Below are positions 9,187-16,791 of a stretch of DNA of 64,000 bases, piece by piece. The stretch is from NCBI RefSeq assembly GCF_023073315.1, contig NZ_JADPJH010000022.1:555917-619916 (forward strand), given 5' to 3'. Every line of letters begins with the position of its first letter. Position 1 is the stretch's first letter. Source of the DNA: Bradyrhizobium sp. 1. Its GTDB lineage: Bacteria > Pseudomonadota > Alphaproteobacteria > Rhizobiales > Xanthobacteraceae. The notes under the pieces were generated by a model. It had not been told where the DNA came from and did not search any database. It saw only the letters and a program-made list of their open reading frames with translations. Made by a program: the position numbers and the translations under genes.

Positions 9187-10356
9187 TTACTCAGCCAGCG
9201 TCTTCATCTCCTTGTAGAGATCCGCCTTGCCTTCAAACCCGATTCCCGGAAGGTCCGGCATGGTGATGTGGCCGTTCTCGACGCGGACGCCATCAGGGAA
9301 GCCGCCATAGGGCTGGAACAGGTCGGGGTAGCTCTCGTTGCCGCCCAAGCCCAAGCCGGCCGCGATGTTGAGCGACATCTGGTGGCCGCCGTGGGGGATG
9401 CAGCGGCTGGGTGACCAGCCGTGGGTCTTCAACACTTCCAGCGTACGCTGGTATTCGCACAGGCCATAGGACAGGGCGCAGTCGAATTGCAGCCAGTCGC
9501 GATCCGGGCGCATGCCGCCGTAGCGGATCAGGTTGCGGGCGTCCTGGTGACTGAAGAGATTCTCGCCTGTGGCCATCGGGCCCGGATAGAATTCGGCGAG
9601 TGCTGCTTGCAGCGCGTAGTCGAGGGGATCACCAACTTCCTCGTACCAGAACAAGGGATAATCGCGCAGCATCTTTGCGTAGGCGATGCCGGTCTCCAGG
9701 TTGAAGCGGCCGTTGGCATCGACGGCGAGCTGCGCGTCCTTGCCGATCTCCTTCAGCACGGCTTCGATGCGGGTGCGGTCGTCCTCGATCGAGGCGCCGC
9801 CGATCTTCATCTTGACGACGTTGTAGCCGCGGTCGAGATAGCCGCGCATCTCAGCCCGCAGCATCGAGAGATCCTTGCCGGGATAGTAATAGCCGCCGGC
9901 GGCGTAGACGAACACGCGCGGATTGGCGGTGACGCCGTGACGTTCGGCGAGCAAACGAAACAACGGCTTGCCTGCGATCTTCGCCACCGCGTCCCACACC
10001 GCCATGTCGATGGTGCCGACCGCGACCGAGCGCTCGCCGTGACCGCCCGGCTTCTCGTTGGTCATCATCGCGCCCCAGACCTTGTCGGGGTCGAGATTGT
10101 CGCCTGATACGTTCAACAGCGACTTCGGATCGGCTTCCGTGATGCGCGAGGCGAAGCGCTCGCGGATCAGGCCGCCCTGCCCGTAGCGGCCGTTGGAGTT
10201 GAAGCCGTAGCCGACGACGCGCTTGCCGTCGCGCACGACATCGGTGACGACCGCGACCAGGCTCGTCGTCATCTTGGTGAAGTCGATATAGGCGTTGCGG
10301 ATCGGCGATGAGATCGGTTTTGTGATCTCGCGGACGTCGACGATGCGGACGGACAT
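9187..10356 (-). CDS. tarD: D(-)-tartrate dehydratase (enolase superfamily)
   Basis: A 389-residue enzyme that dehydrates D-tartrate to oxaloacetate. Sequence features place the residues described for the Bradyrhizobium enzyme at the same numbers: K102, K182 and K184 (VKMKIGG), metal ligands D213, E239 and E265, and H322 (IPHGGHQ). From memory the sequence is close to the Bradyrhizobium protein of solved structure; this is recall, not a search. The start at 10356 is chosen because AAGGAAA lies just upstream; a frame extension to 10374 runs into a repeat. It is read alone, its leader abutting a palindromic repeat. Confidence 0.93.
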   Translation of the reverse strand: MSVRIVDVREITKPISSPIRNAYIDFTKMTTSLVAVVTDVVRDGKRVVGYGFNSNGRYGQGGLIRERFASRITEADPKSLLNVSGDNLDPDKVWGAMMTNEKPGGHGERSVAVGTIDMAVWDAVAKIAGKPLFRLLAERHGVTANPRVFVYAAGGYYYPGKDLSMLRAEMRGYLDRGYNVVKMKIGGASIEDDRTRIEAVLKEIGKDAQLAVDANGRFNLETGIAYAKMLRDYPLFWYEEVGDPLDYALQAALAEFYPGPMATGENLFSHQDARNLIRYGGMRPDRDWLQFDCALSYGLCEYQRTLEVLKTHGWSPSRCIPHGGHQMSLNIAAGLGLGGNESYPDLFQPYGGFPDGVRVENGHITMPDLPGIGFEGKADLYKEMKTLAE

Positions 10357-10368
10357 GGGGTTTCCTTT

Positions 10369-10493
10369 CGTCATTGCGAGCGAAGCGAAGCAATCCAGAA
10401 ATGCATCCGTGGAAACAGTCTGGATTGCCTCGTCGCAAGAGCTCCTCGCAATGACGAGGAGAGGTCAAAGGCTCCTCGCAATGACGAGGAGAG
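10369..10493. repeat. Palindromic intergenic element, CGTCATTGCGAG ends (copy 2, with tandem end duplication)
   Basis: Perfect 12-base terminal inverted repeats lie at 10369-10380 and 10445-10456. The right end is duplicated: the 30-base unit 10441-10470 is followed by a second copy of its first 23 bases (10471-10493). The element fills most of the gap between the DUF3297 gene and tarD, and its left end is 12 bases from the tarD start codon, so it is probably part of the tarD leader. Confidence 0.85.
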
Positions 10494-10504
10494 AGTGTCG
10501 TGCT

Positions 10505-10762
10505 CTACTTCTTATCCCTGAAATACGGCTCCACCGGTCCGTGCACCTTGATGGTCAGCGGGTTGCCGTGGCGGTCCTTGGCGTTGCCGGCGGTGACGCG
10601 GACCCAGCCTTCGCTGATGCAGTATTCCTCGACATTGGTCTTCTCGACGCCCTTGAAGCGGATGCCGACGTCGCGCGAGAGAATATCCGCGTTGTAATGG
10701 GGGCTGTTCGGGTCGACCGACAGGCGGTCCGGAAATTCGTCGCTCATGATTGTCTCGCTCAT
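10505..10762 (-). CDS. DUF3297 family protein
   Basis: A small soluble protein of 85 residues (MSETIMSDEFPDRLSVDPNS at the start, HYNADILSRDVGIRFKGVEK following). It matches the DUF3297 family, conserved in proteobacteria without an assigned role. Its ATG overlaps the TGA of the glutathione peroxidase gene (ATGA), so the two are probably translationally coupled. An internal ATG at 10747 is an alternative start. A longer open frame to 11131 is antisense-frame shadow of the peroxidase gene. Confidence 0.82.
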   Translation of the reverse strand: MSETIMSDEFPDRLSVDPNSPHYNADILSRDVGIRFKGVEKTNVEEYCISEGWVRVTAGNAKDRHGNPLTIKVHGPVEPYFRDKK

Positions 10763-11235
10763 AACAGGGTCTCGATTTGATTCCGCAATCCTTCGGGCCG
10801 TGCGGTCGGCGCGTGGCGCGCGACCACCTTGCCGGCACGGTCCACCAGGAATTTGGTGAAATTCCATTTGATGGAGGCGCCGAGCAGTCCGGATTGCTGG
10901 CGTTTCAGGTACGCGTACAAGGGATGCGCGTGGGCGCCGTTGACGTCGATCTTGGCGAATAGCGGAAAGGTGACGTCGTAATGGGTCGAGCAGAACGCCT
11001 GGATCTCGCTCGCCGGTCCCGGCTCCTGCGCGCCGAACTGGTTGCAGGGAAAGCCGAGCACCGAGAAGCCGCGCGGCGAGAGATCGCGGTGCAGATCCTC
11101 CAAGCCGCGATATTGCGGCGTGAAACCGCATTTGCTCGCGGTGTTGACGATCAAGAGCACCTGTCCCTCGAAACGTTTCATCGGGACCTCATCGCCCGCA
11201 AGCGAATTGGCCTTGAAGTCGTAGATAACAGACAT
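10759..11235 (-). CDS. Glutathione peroxidase (thioredoxin-fold, Cys type)
   Basis: A 158-residue thiol peroxidase that reduces hydrogen and organic peroxides. Catalytic Cys36 (NTASKCGFTPQY), Gln66 (PCNQFG) and Trp124 with Asn125 (KWNFTKFLVD) are all present; Cys replaces selenocysteine, as usual in bacteria, and such enzymes often use thioredoxin. No signal peptide is seen. The start at 11235 gives the normal family length and lies two bases after the amidase stop codon, so the gene is the middle of an amidase-peroxidase-DUF3297 operon. Confidence 0.92.
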   Translation of the reverse strand: MSVIYDFKANSLAGDEVPMKRFEGQVLLIVNTASKCGFTPQYRGLEDLHRDLSPRGFSVLGFPCNQFGAQEPGPASEIQAFCSTHYDVTFPLFAKIDVNGAHAHPLYAYLKRQQSGLLGASIKWNFTKFLVDRAGKVVARHAPTARPEGLRNQIETLL

Positions 11236-11237
11236 CG

Positions 11238-12638
11238 CTAACCCACGGGGTCGATCGGCGACGGCGGCACGCCGCCCGCCTCGATCGCTTCGCCTGCAAG
11301 AAGACACAGGTCCTCGCGGTAGCGGCCGGAGACGATGTGCACGCCGACCGGCGCTTTGCCGACGAGACCGGTGGAGACCACGAGGCCCGGCAATCCCATG
11401 AAGGGCGTCGCGATCTGCGGCAGCTGCGCCTCCCAGACGCGCTTGAAGGACTCCTCGTCCTTGCGGTCGAGATGATCCGGGAATGGCAGCTCGCCGGACA
11501 CCGGCGTCAGCACCACCGCGTATTGCTCGAAGAACAGCATCCAGTCGCGGGTCAGCGTGGCGCGGCGCGTCAGCGCCTTGGCGTAGTTGGCCTGGTCCAT
11601 CGGCGTGACCCTGCTGCGGTTGCCGCGCAGGCACGCCAGCGCGCCGGGATCGCCTTCGCGTTCGGCCATTTCCAGCTGCGCCTCATAGCCGTCGCCAAGC
11701 CAGAGTTTTATCTGCCACTCGACGGCTTCGCGCATCGGCGGGGTGTTCTCGATTGTCTCGACGGTCCAGCCGGCGCGCTCGAGCCGCTTTCCGGCGTCGA
11801 TCACCGCGGCCTTCACCTCCGGTGTGGTGGCAAGGCCATCCGGGTTGAGGCAGAGCGCGGCACGCTTGGGCCGCGCCGGACCTTCCAGCGGTGCCGGCAC
11901 GAACCAGGGGTCGCGGATGTCGCGGGCCGACATGGCGGCAAGCGAAATACGCAAATCGTTGACGGTGCGCGCCAGCGGGCCCGACACCGCCATGATCTGC
12001 GGGCCGATCGGACGCTCCGGCAGCGCCGGGTTGAAAGCGGGGATGCGGCCCAAGGTCGGGCGCAGGCCGTGCACGCCGCAGGCATAGGCAGGATAGCGGA
12101 TCGAGCCGGCGATATCGGTGCCGTGGGCGATGTGGCCGATGCCGGCCGCGACCGCCGAGCCGGCGCCGCCGGACGAGCCGCCCGGGGTCAGCGAGGCGTC
12201 GCGCGGGTTCCTGGTGTCGCCATGGACCAGATTGGTGGTGAACCAGCGATAGGAGAAGGCCGGGCAATTGGTGCGCCCAAGGAGAATGGCGCCGGATTTG
12301 CGGAAATTGGCGACCACAGGATTATCCTCGCGCGCGATCAGGTCGCGCTGGAGTTTCAGGCCATTGGTGGTGGCAAAGCCCTCCTGGTCGACATTGGCCT
12401 TGATGGTGACGGGCACGCCGGCGAGCACGCCAGGGTCCTCGCCCCGCGCGATCGCGGCATCGACGGCGTCGGCCTGCTTGAGCACGTCCTCGGGGCGGTG
12501 GTCGATCACGGCGTTGAGCTGGGGATTGACCGCGTCCAGACGCGCAAGACCGGCCTTGGCGGCCTCCCGGGCGGAGATTTTTTTGGCTTTGACGAGGGTG
12601 GCGAGGTCGGCGGCCGACAGGCGCCAGAGGTCTTGCAT
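11238..12638 (-). CDS. Amidase signature family enzyme
   Basis: A 466-residue amidase that hydrolyses an unknown amide. The Ser-cisSer-Lys triad of the family is visible: Lys80 (VTIKANVD), Ser155 (TPGGSSGG) and Ser179 (GTDIAGSIRYPA). It lacks signs of the GatCAB complex and is more likely a catabolic amidase. It is the first gene of an operon with glutathione peroxidase and DUF3297, although it has no obvious functional link with peroxide defence. Confidence 0.9.
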   Translation of the reverse strand: MQDLWRLSAADLATLVKAKKISAREAAKAGLARLDAVNPQLNAVIDHRPEDVLKQADAVDAAIARGEDPGVLAGVPVTIKANVDQEGFATTNGLKLQRDLIAREDNPVVANFRKSGAILLGRTNCPAFSYRWFTTNLVHGDTRNPRDASLTPGGSSGGAGSAVAAGIGHIAHGTDIAGSIRYPAYACGVHGLRPTLGRIPAFNPALPERPIGPQIMAVSGPLARTVNDLRISLAAMSARDIRDPWFVPAPLEGPARPKRAALCLNPDGLATTPEVKAAVIDAGKRLERAGWTVETIENTPPMREAVEWQIKLWLGDGYEAQLEMAEREGDPGALACLRGNRSRVTPMDQANYAKALTRRATLTRDWMLFFEQYAVVLTPVSGELPFPDHLDRKDEESFKRVWEAQLPQIATPFMGLPGLVVSTGLVGKAPVGVHIVSGRYREDLCLLAGEAIEAGGVPPSPIDPVG

Positions 12639-12745
12639 GGCTTGCTCCGTATGACCCGCGTCTTTTAGCGCCGGGAACGCAGCAAAGCCATGCGGATTTC
12701 GCAGAGGCGAAGGGCGGGTTTGGTGCGGCCGGCCGCCTCATTCTC

Positions 12746-12842
12746 CGTCATTGCGAGCGAAGCGAAGCGATCCAGACTGCCTCGGAGGAAGCAGCCTGGA
12801 TTGCTTCGTCGCAAGGGCTCCTCGCAATGACGGGGAGAGAGT
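12746..12842. repeat. Palindromic intergenic element, CGTCATTGCGAG ends (copy 3)
   Basis: Perfect 12-base terminal inverted repeats lie at 12746-12757 and 12831-12842, with inner arms gcgatccag/ctggattgc. It is the same family as copies at 7432 and 10369. It lies between the DUF6894 and amidase genes, both read leftward, in an otherwise empty gap of about 215 bases. Confidence 0.85.
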
Positions 12843-12853
12843 GGCGGACCCCT

Positions 12854-13111
12854 CTAATGCCGCGTCGCGGACTGGTCCGGGACGTCCAGCAGGGCCTCGG
12901 TGAAGGGGAATTCGAGGACCACCTCCCCGTCGTCGTCGGTCACCTCGATCACCGCCTCCATCAGGGCCGGCTGGGTGCCCTCTGATTTCAGGACTTCCAG
13001 GATCATCTGGCGGGCGACTTCCCACGCGCGGTCGGGATTGCGCAAATCCTCGCCGTCAGGATCCACGATCAAGTCGTCGCCGATACGGGTGTTGAAGAAA
13101 TATTTGGGCAT
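12854..13111 (-). CDS. DUF6894 family small protein
   Basis: A small acidic protein of 85 residues beginning MPKYFFNTRIGDDLIVDPDG, matching the short DUF6894-type proteins that are abundant in Bradyrhizobium and relatives and have no known role. The start at 13111 fits the family; an in-frame extension to 13165 adds a basic stretch not usual for the family. It is transcribed away from the pqq operon and shares that operon's upstream region of about 250 bases. Confidence 0.75.
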   Translation of the reverse strand: MPKYFFNTRIGDDLIVDPDGEDLRNPDRAWEVARQMILEVLKSEGTQPALMEAVIEVTDDDGEVVLEFPFTEALLDVPDQSATRH

Positions 13112-13360
13112 CACCGAATTCCACTTGGGTCGCCTGTACCGGATTGAAAGCCGCACTGCACTCACAACTGCTTTATCAGGGCAGGGTTCGCGACCGAATG
13201 CGCCAGGCGCAAGGCAGCATCACCAGAACTGATGTTCCCCGATCATTTTTCGCGGCGCAACATGGGCTTTATCGGGAAAATTTCACTGGCGAACTTTTGC
13301 GCCCGCATTACCTTAACCGTTGGGCGGATACGTCCGAATTCGCGAATATGGAGAGCCAAA

Positions 13361-13441
13361 ATGGCCTGGAAAACCCCGAAGATCGTCGAAGTGCCCTGCG
13401 GCATGGAAATCAATATGTATGTGAGCGCCACCCGCAAGTAA
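13361..13441 (+). CDS. pqqA: Coenzyme PQQ precursor peptide PqqA
   Basis: A 26-residue ribosomal peptide, the precursor from which PQQ is made. It begins MAWKTPKIVEVPCGMEINMY; the Glu16 and Tyr20 that are cross-linked and become PQQ are both in place (EINMY). GGAGAGCC precedes the ATG at a good distance. An upstream in-frame ATG at 13232 exists but would give a much longer product unlike PqqA. Followed after 118 bases by pqqB, with a hairpin in the gap. Confidence 0.96.
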   Translation: MAWKTPKIVEVPCGMEINMYVSATRK

Positions 13442-13491
13442 GCGGTTGGTGAGTTTGCGTTCTGCGCAGGTGGGTATTTTGGTCACGAACC

Positions 13492-13510
13492 GTTTCCGGA
13501 CGACGGAAAC
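13492..13510 (+). terminator. Intercistronic hairpin between pqqA and pqqB
   Basis: A perfect 7-base stem (GTTTCCG/CGGAAAC) with a 5-base loop lies in the pqqA-pqqB gap, without a following T-run. It may act as an attenuator or as a 3-prime stabiliser that keeps pqqA mRNA in excess over pqqBCDE, as is usual when a substrate peptide is encoded with its enzymes. The function is inferred. Confidence 0.5.
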
Positions 13511-13559
13511 TGTGTCGGCCTGATATCCACCTGGCGACGTTGCTTCCAGGAGACGTATC

Positions 13560-14489
13560 ATGCTTCGCGTCGTCGTCCTGGGCGCCGGGGCCGGCGGCGG
13601 GGTCCCGCAATGGAATTGCGGGTGTGAGGGCTGCCGGGCGGCACGTAGCGGCAGACATGACCTCCAGAGAACCCAGGCCTCGGTCGCCTTCAGCGGCGAC
13701 GGCGAGCACTGGTTCCTGATCAACGCCTCCCCCGATCTGCGCCAGCAATTAAACGCCACGCCGCAGCTGCATCCCAAGCCGGGCACGCTACGCCATACGC
13801 CTGTTGCAGGCGTGATCCTGACCAACAGCGAGGTGGATGCGGTGGCGGGCCTGCTGTCGATGCGGGAAGGCTCGCCCTTCACGGTCTATGCGCATGAGAA
13901 GGTGCTGGCGATTCTTGCCAGCAACAGCATCTTCAACGTGCTGAACGAAAAGAACGTCAAGCGCCAGTCGATCGGGATCAGCGAGCCATTCGAGCCACGG
14001 CTGGTAGATGGCACGCGTTCGGGGCTGGAGGTGCTGCCCTTTGCGGTGCCGGGCAAATCGGCCTGGTATCTCGAAGGCAAGGCCCATCCCGGCGGCGAGA
14101 CCGGCGACGGCGATACGCTCGGGCTGAAGATCACCGACAAGTCCACCGGCAAGTGCTTCTACTTCATTGCCGCCTGCGCCGAGGTGACCGACGCGCTCAA
14201 GGCCGAGATCGACGGCGCTTCGCTGGTGTTCTTCGACGGCACGGTCTGGCAGGACGACGAGATGATCCGGGCTGGCCTCGGCCACAAGACCGGCAAGAGC
14301 ATGGGCCATGTCGCGATGTCCGGTCACGATGGCGCAATCGCCCGGCTAGCCGATCTCACACTCGACAGGAAGATGTTTCTGCATATCAATAACTCGAACC
14401 CGGCGCTGCTGCCCTCTTCCCCCGAGCGCAAGGCAATTGAAGAAGCGGGCTGGCAGATACCCGCCGACGGAACGGAGATCGTGCTGTGA
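13560..14489 (+). CDS. pqqB: PQQ biosynthesis protein PqqB
   Basis: A 309-residue metallo-beta-lactamase-fold protein required for PQQ synthesis, proposed to hydroxylate the PQQ precursor. It starts MLRVVVLGAGAGGGVPQWNC, with the Cys-rich zinc site NCGCEGC. The motif that is often Asp-His in metallo-lactamase-fold proteins reads TNSEVDAVAGLL, lacking the His; whether this is normal for alphaproteobacterial PqqB I cannot check. AGGAGACG precedes the ATG. Its TGA overlaps the GTG start of pqqC. Confidence 0.95.
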   Translation: MLRVVVLGAGAGGGVPQWNCGCEGCRAARSGRHDLQRTQASVAFSGDGEHWFLINASPDLRQQLNATPQLHPKPGTLRHTPVAGVILTNSEVDAVAGLLSMREGSPFTVYAHEKVLAILASNSIFNVLNEKNVKRQSIGISEPFEPRLVDGTRSGLEVLPFAVPGKSAWYLEGKAHPGGETGDGDTLGLKITDKSTGKCFYFIAACAEVTDALKAEIDGASLVFFDGTVWQDDEMIRAGLGHKTGKSMGHVAMSGHDGAIARLADLTLDRKMFLHINNSNPALLPSSPERKAIEEAGWQIPADGTEIVL

Positions 14490-15277
14490 ATGCCGCGTCA
14501 CTGACTGGAATGACTGCGCTTTCTGTTGGCAAGGACATCAGGCTCAACTCGGCGGAGGAGCTGGAGGCGACGCTGCGCCATATCGGCGCGACGCGCTATC
14601 ACAGCCTGCATCCGTTCCATAAGCTCTTGCACGGCGGCAAGCTGAACAAGGGCCAGGTGCAGGCCTGGGCGCTGAACCGCTACTATTATCAGAGCACGAT
14701 CCCGATCAAGGACGCGGTGGTGATCTCGCGCTTCCGCGACCGCGCCACGCGGCTGGAATGGCGCCACCGCATCGAGGATCATGACGGCGATATCGGCAGC
14801 GAAGGCGGCATCGAGCGCTGGCTGAAGCTGACCAGCGGCCTCGGCCTCGACGCGGCCTATGTGGAATCGACCGAAGGCATCCTGCCGGCGACGCGCTTCG
14901 CGGTGGAAGCCTATGTCCACTATTGCCGCGAAAAGAGCCCGCTGGAGGCGATCGCTTCCTCGCTCACCGAATTGTTTGCGCCGAACCTGCACGAAGAGCG
15001 CATCTCCGGCATGCTGGAGCATTACGACTTCGTCAATCCTGATATCATGAGCTACTTCAAGCGGCGGCTGGCGCAGGCGCCGCGCGATGCTGGTTTTGCG
15101 CTCGACTATGTCAAGGCGCATGCCACCACGCCGGAACAGCGCGCTCTTGTGTGCAACGCGCTGATCTTCAAGACCAACGTGCTATGGGTGCAGCTCGACG
15201 CACTCCAGCATGCTTATGTCGAGGGCCACATTCCGCCGGGCGCCTTCGTGCCCCAAGAAACTAAAAAGTCGAGCTGA
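14486..15277 (+). CDS. pqqC: Pyrroloquinoline-quinone synthase PqqC
   Basis: A 263-residue cofactor-less oxidase that carries out ring closure and the final oxidation to PQQ. The all-helical heme-oxygenase-like fold is recognisable from YHSLHPFHKLLHGGKL, QVQAWALNRYYYQ, WRHRIEDHDG and NLHEERISGMLEHYDF. The start taken is a GTG at 14486 overlapping the pqqB stop; an ATG at 14510 would shorten it by eight residues and is the other candidate. Confidence 0.95.
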   Translation: MNAASLTGMTALSVGKDIRLNSAEELEATLRHIGATRYHSLHPFHKLLHGGKLNKGQVQAWALNRYYYQSTIPIKDAVVISRFRDRATRLEWRHRIEDHDGDIGSEGGIERWLKLTSGLGLDAAYVESTEGILPATRFAVEAYVHYCREKSPLEAIASSLTELFAPNLHEERISGMLEHYDFVNPDIMSYFKRRLAQAPRDAGFALDYVKAHATTPEQRALVCNALIFKTNVLWVQLDALQHAYVEGHIPPGAFVPQETKKSS

Positions 15278-15289
15278 GGGACAAGAGCT

Positions 15290-15598
15290 ATGGCCGGGCC
15301 GCGAAACATCAGCGTCAACGAGGCTAGCCGCCCGGTGCTGCCGCGGCATGCCAAGCTGAAATATGACGACACGCGAAAAGTCTGGGTGATCCTGGCGCCG
15401 GAGCGCGTGCTGGCGCCCGACGAGATCGCGGTCGAGGTCTTGCAGCTCTGCGACGGTCAGCGCAGTGTCGGCGACCTGTCCGATCAGCTGGCGGTGAAAT
15501 ACGCGGCGCCGCGCGAGGCGATCCTGGCCGACGTCATCGTCATGTTGCAGGATCTCGCCGACAAGGGTTTTCTCACCGAGATCAGGGAGAAGACGTAA
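15290..15598 (+). CDS. pqqD: PqqA-binding chaperone PqqD
   Basis: A 102-residue peptide chaperone of the RiPP-recognition-element fold, which binds PqqA and presents it to PqqE. Family motifs are PVLPRHAKLKYDDTR, WVILAPERVL, VEVLQLCDGQRSV and MLQDLADKGFL. It is a separate gene, not fused to PqqC or PqqE. Its TAA overlaps the ATG of pqqE (TAATG), consistent with the known PqqD-PqqE pair. Confidence 0.95.
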   Translation: MAGPRNISVNEASRPVLPRHAKLKYDDTRKVWVILAPERVLAPDEIAVEVLQLCDGQRSVGDLSDQLAVKYAAPREAILADVIVMLQDLADKGFLTEIREKT

Positions 15599-16791
15599 TG
15601 AGCGATGTGCTCCCGATCATCCCGCCCGACGCCAGCGACAGCCTCGCAGTGCTGGAGGGAAGCCGCTCGACCGCGGAGACCTTTGGCATTCCACTCGCGG
15701 TGCTGCTCGAGATCACCCATCGCTGCCCGCTGCAATGTCCCTATTGCTCCAACCCGGTCGAGCTCGACCGCTCGGGCAAGGAGCTGACCACGGATGAATG
15801 GAAGAAGGTGCTGAGTGAGCTTGCCGAGATCGGCGTGCTCCAGGTGCATTTCTCCGGCGGCGAGCCGACGGCGCGGAAAGACCTCGTCGAGCTGGTCAAG
15901 CATGCCAGCGATGTCGGGCTCTACACCAATCTGATCACCTCGGCCGTGCTGCTGACGCGCGAGCGGCTCAGCGAGCTTGCCGATGCCGGGCTCTGCCATG
16001 TGCAGATTTCTTTCCAGGGCATCGAAGGAGGCCTCGCCGATCGCGTCGCCGGCTACAAAGGTGGCCACCGCAAGAAGCTCGAAGTCGCGAAGTGGACGCG
16101 CGAGCTCGATTTGCCGCTCACCGTGAATGCGGTGATGCACCGGCAGAATTTGCATCAGCTCCCCGACATCATCCAGATGTCTGTTGATCTCGACGCGGAC
16201 CGGCTCGAGGTCGCCAATGTGCAATATTACGGCTGGGCGCTGAAGAACCGCGCGGCGCTGATGCCGACGGTGGAACAGCTCGATGAGACCACGCGCATCG
16301 TCGAAGAGGCCAGCGAGCGGCTCAAGGGAAGACTGACGATCGACTACGTCATGCCGGACTATTACGCGCTGCGGCCGAAGAAATGCATGGGCGGCTGGGG
16401 CCGTCAGTTTTTCAATATCTCGCCGGCCGGCAAGGTGCTGCCGTGCCACGCCGCAGAGAGCATCACCGGGCTCGACTTCGAATCGGTGCGGTCCAATCAT
16501 TCAATCGCCTGGATCTGGCAGAACTCGGACGCCTTCAACCGCTATCGCGGCACCGGCTGGATGAAGGAGCCGTGCAAGAGTTGCGAATTCCGCGAGATCG
16601 ATTTCGGCGGCTGCCGCTGCCAGGCCTTTGCGCTGACCGGCGACGCCGCCAACACCGATCCGGCCTGCGCGCTGTCGCCGCTGCACGAAACCATCTTCAA
16701 GCAGGCCGAGCGCGAGGCCGAGGGCGAGACCAACCGCTTTCTCTATCGCAATTTCGCCGGCGGCACTCTGGAATCCGGGAATGATGCCTGA
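15598..16791 (+). CDS. pqqE: PqqA peptide cyclase PqqE (radical SAM)
   Basis: A 397-residue radical SAM enzyme that links Glu16 and Tyr20 of PqqA. The SAM-binding [4Fe-4S] motif is C43-x3-C47-x2-C50 (CPLQCPYC). The C-terminal SPASM region carries the auxiliary-cluster cysteines (KKCMGGWGRQFFNISPAGKV, LPCHAAES, PCKSCEFREIDFGGCRCQ). The gene overlaps pqqD upstream and the hydrolase gene downstream by 11 bases, so all are one operon. Confidence 0.96.
   Translation: MSDVLPIIPPDASDSLAVLEGSRSTAETFGIPLAVLLEITHRCPLQCPYCSNPVELDRSGKELTTDEWKKVLSELAEIGVLQVHFSGGEPTARKDLVELVKHASDVGLYTNLITSAVLLTRERLSELADAGLCHVQISFQGIEGGLADRVAGYKGGHRKKLEVAKWTRELDLPLTVNAVMHRQNLHQLPDIIQMSVDLDADRLEVANVQYYGWALKNRAALMPTVEQLDETTRIVEEASERLKGRLTIDYVMPDYYALRPKKCMGGWGRQFFNISPAGKVLPCHAAESITGLDFESVRSNHSIAWIWQNSDAFNRYRGTGWMKEPCKSCEFREIDFGGCRCQAFALTGDAANTDPACALSPLHETIFKQAEREAEGETNRFLYRNFAGGTLESGNDA

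Noticed and set aside
11236..11634. N-terminal extension of the glutathione peroxidase frame
   Set aside because: Overlaps the end of the amidase gene and exceeds the family length; start at 11235 fits.
12674..12678. GGAAC near the amidase start, as an EcfG -35 box
   Set aside because: No TT at the right distance and it points away from the amidase.
7432..12842. CRISPR array from the repeated 12-base motif
   Set aside because: The copies are inverted-repeat ends of three separate elements kilobases apart, with no regular spacers and no cas genes.
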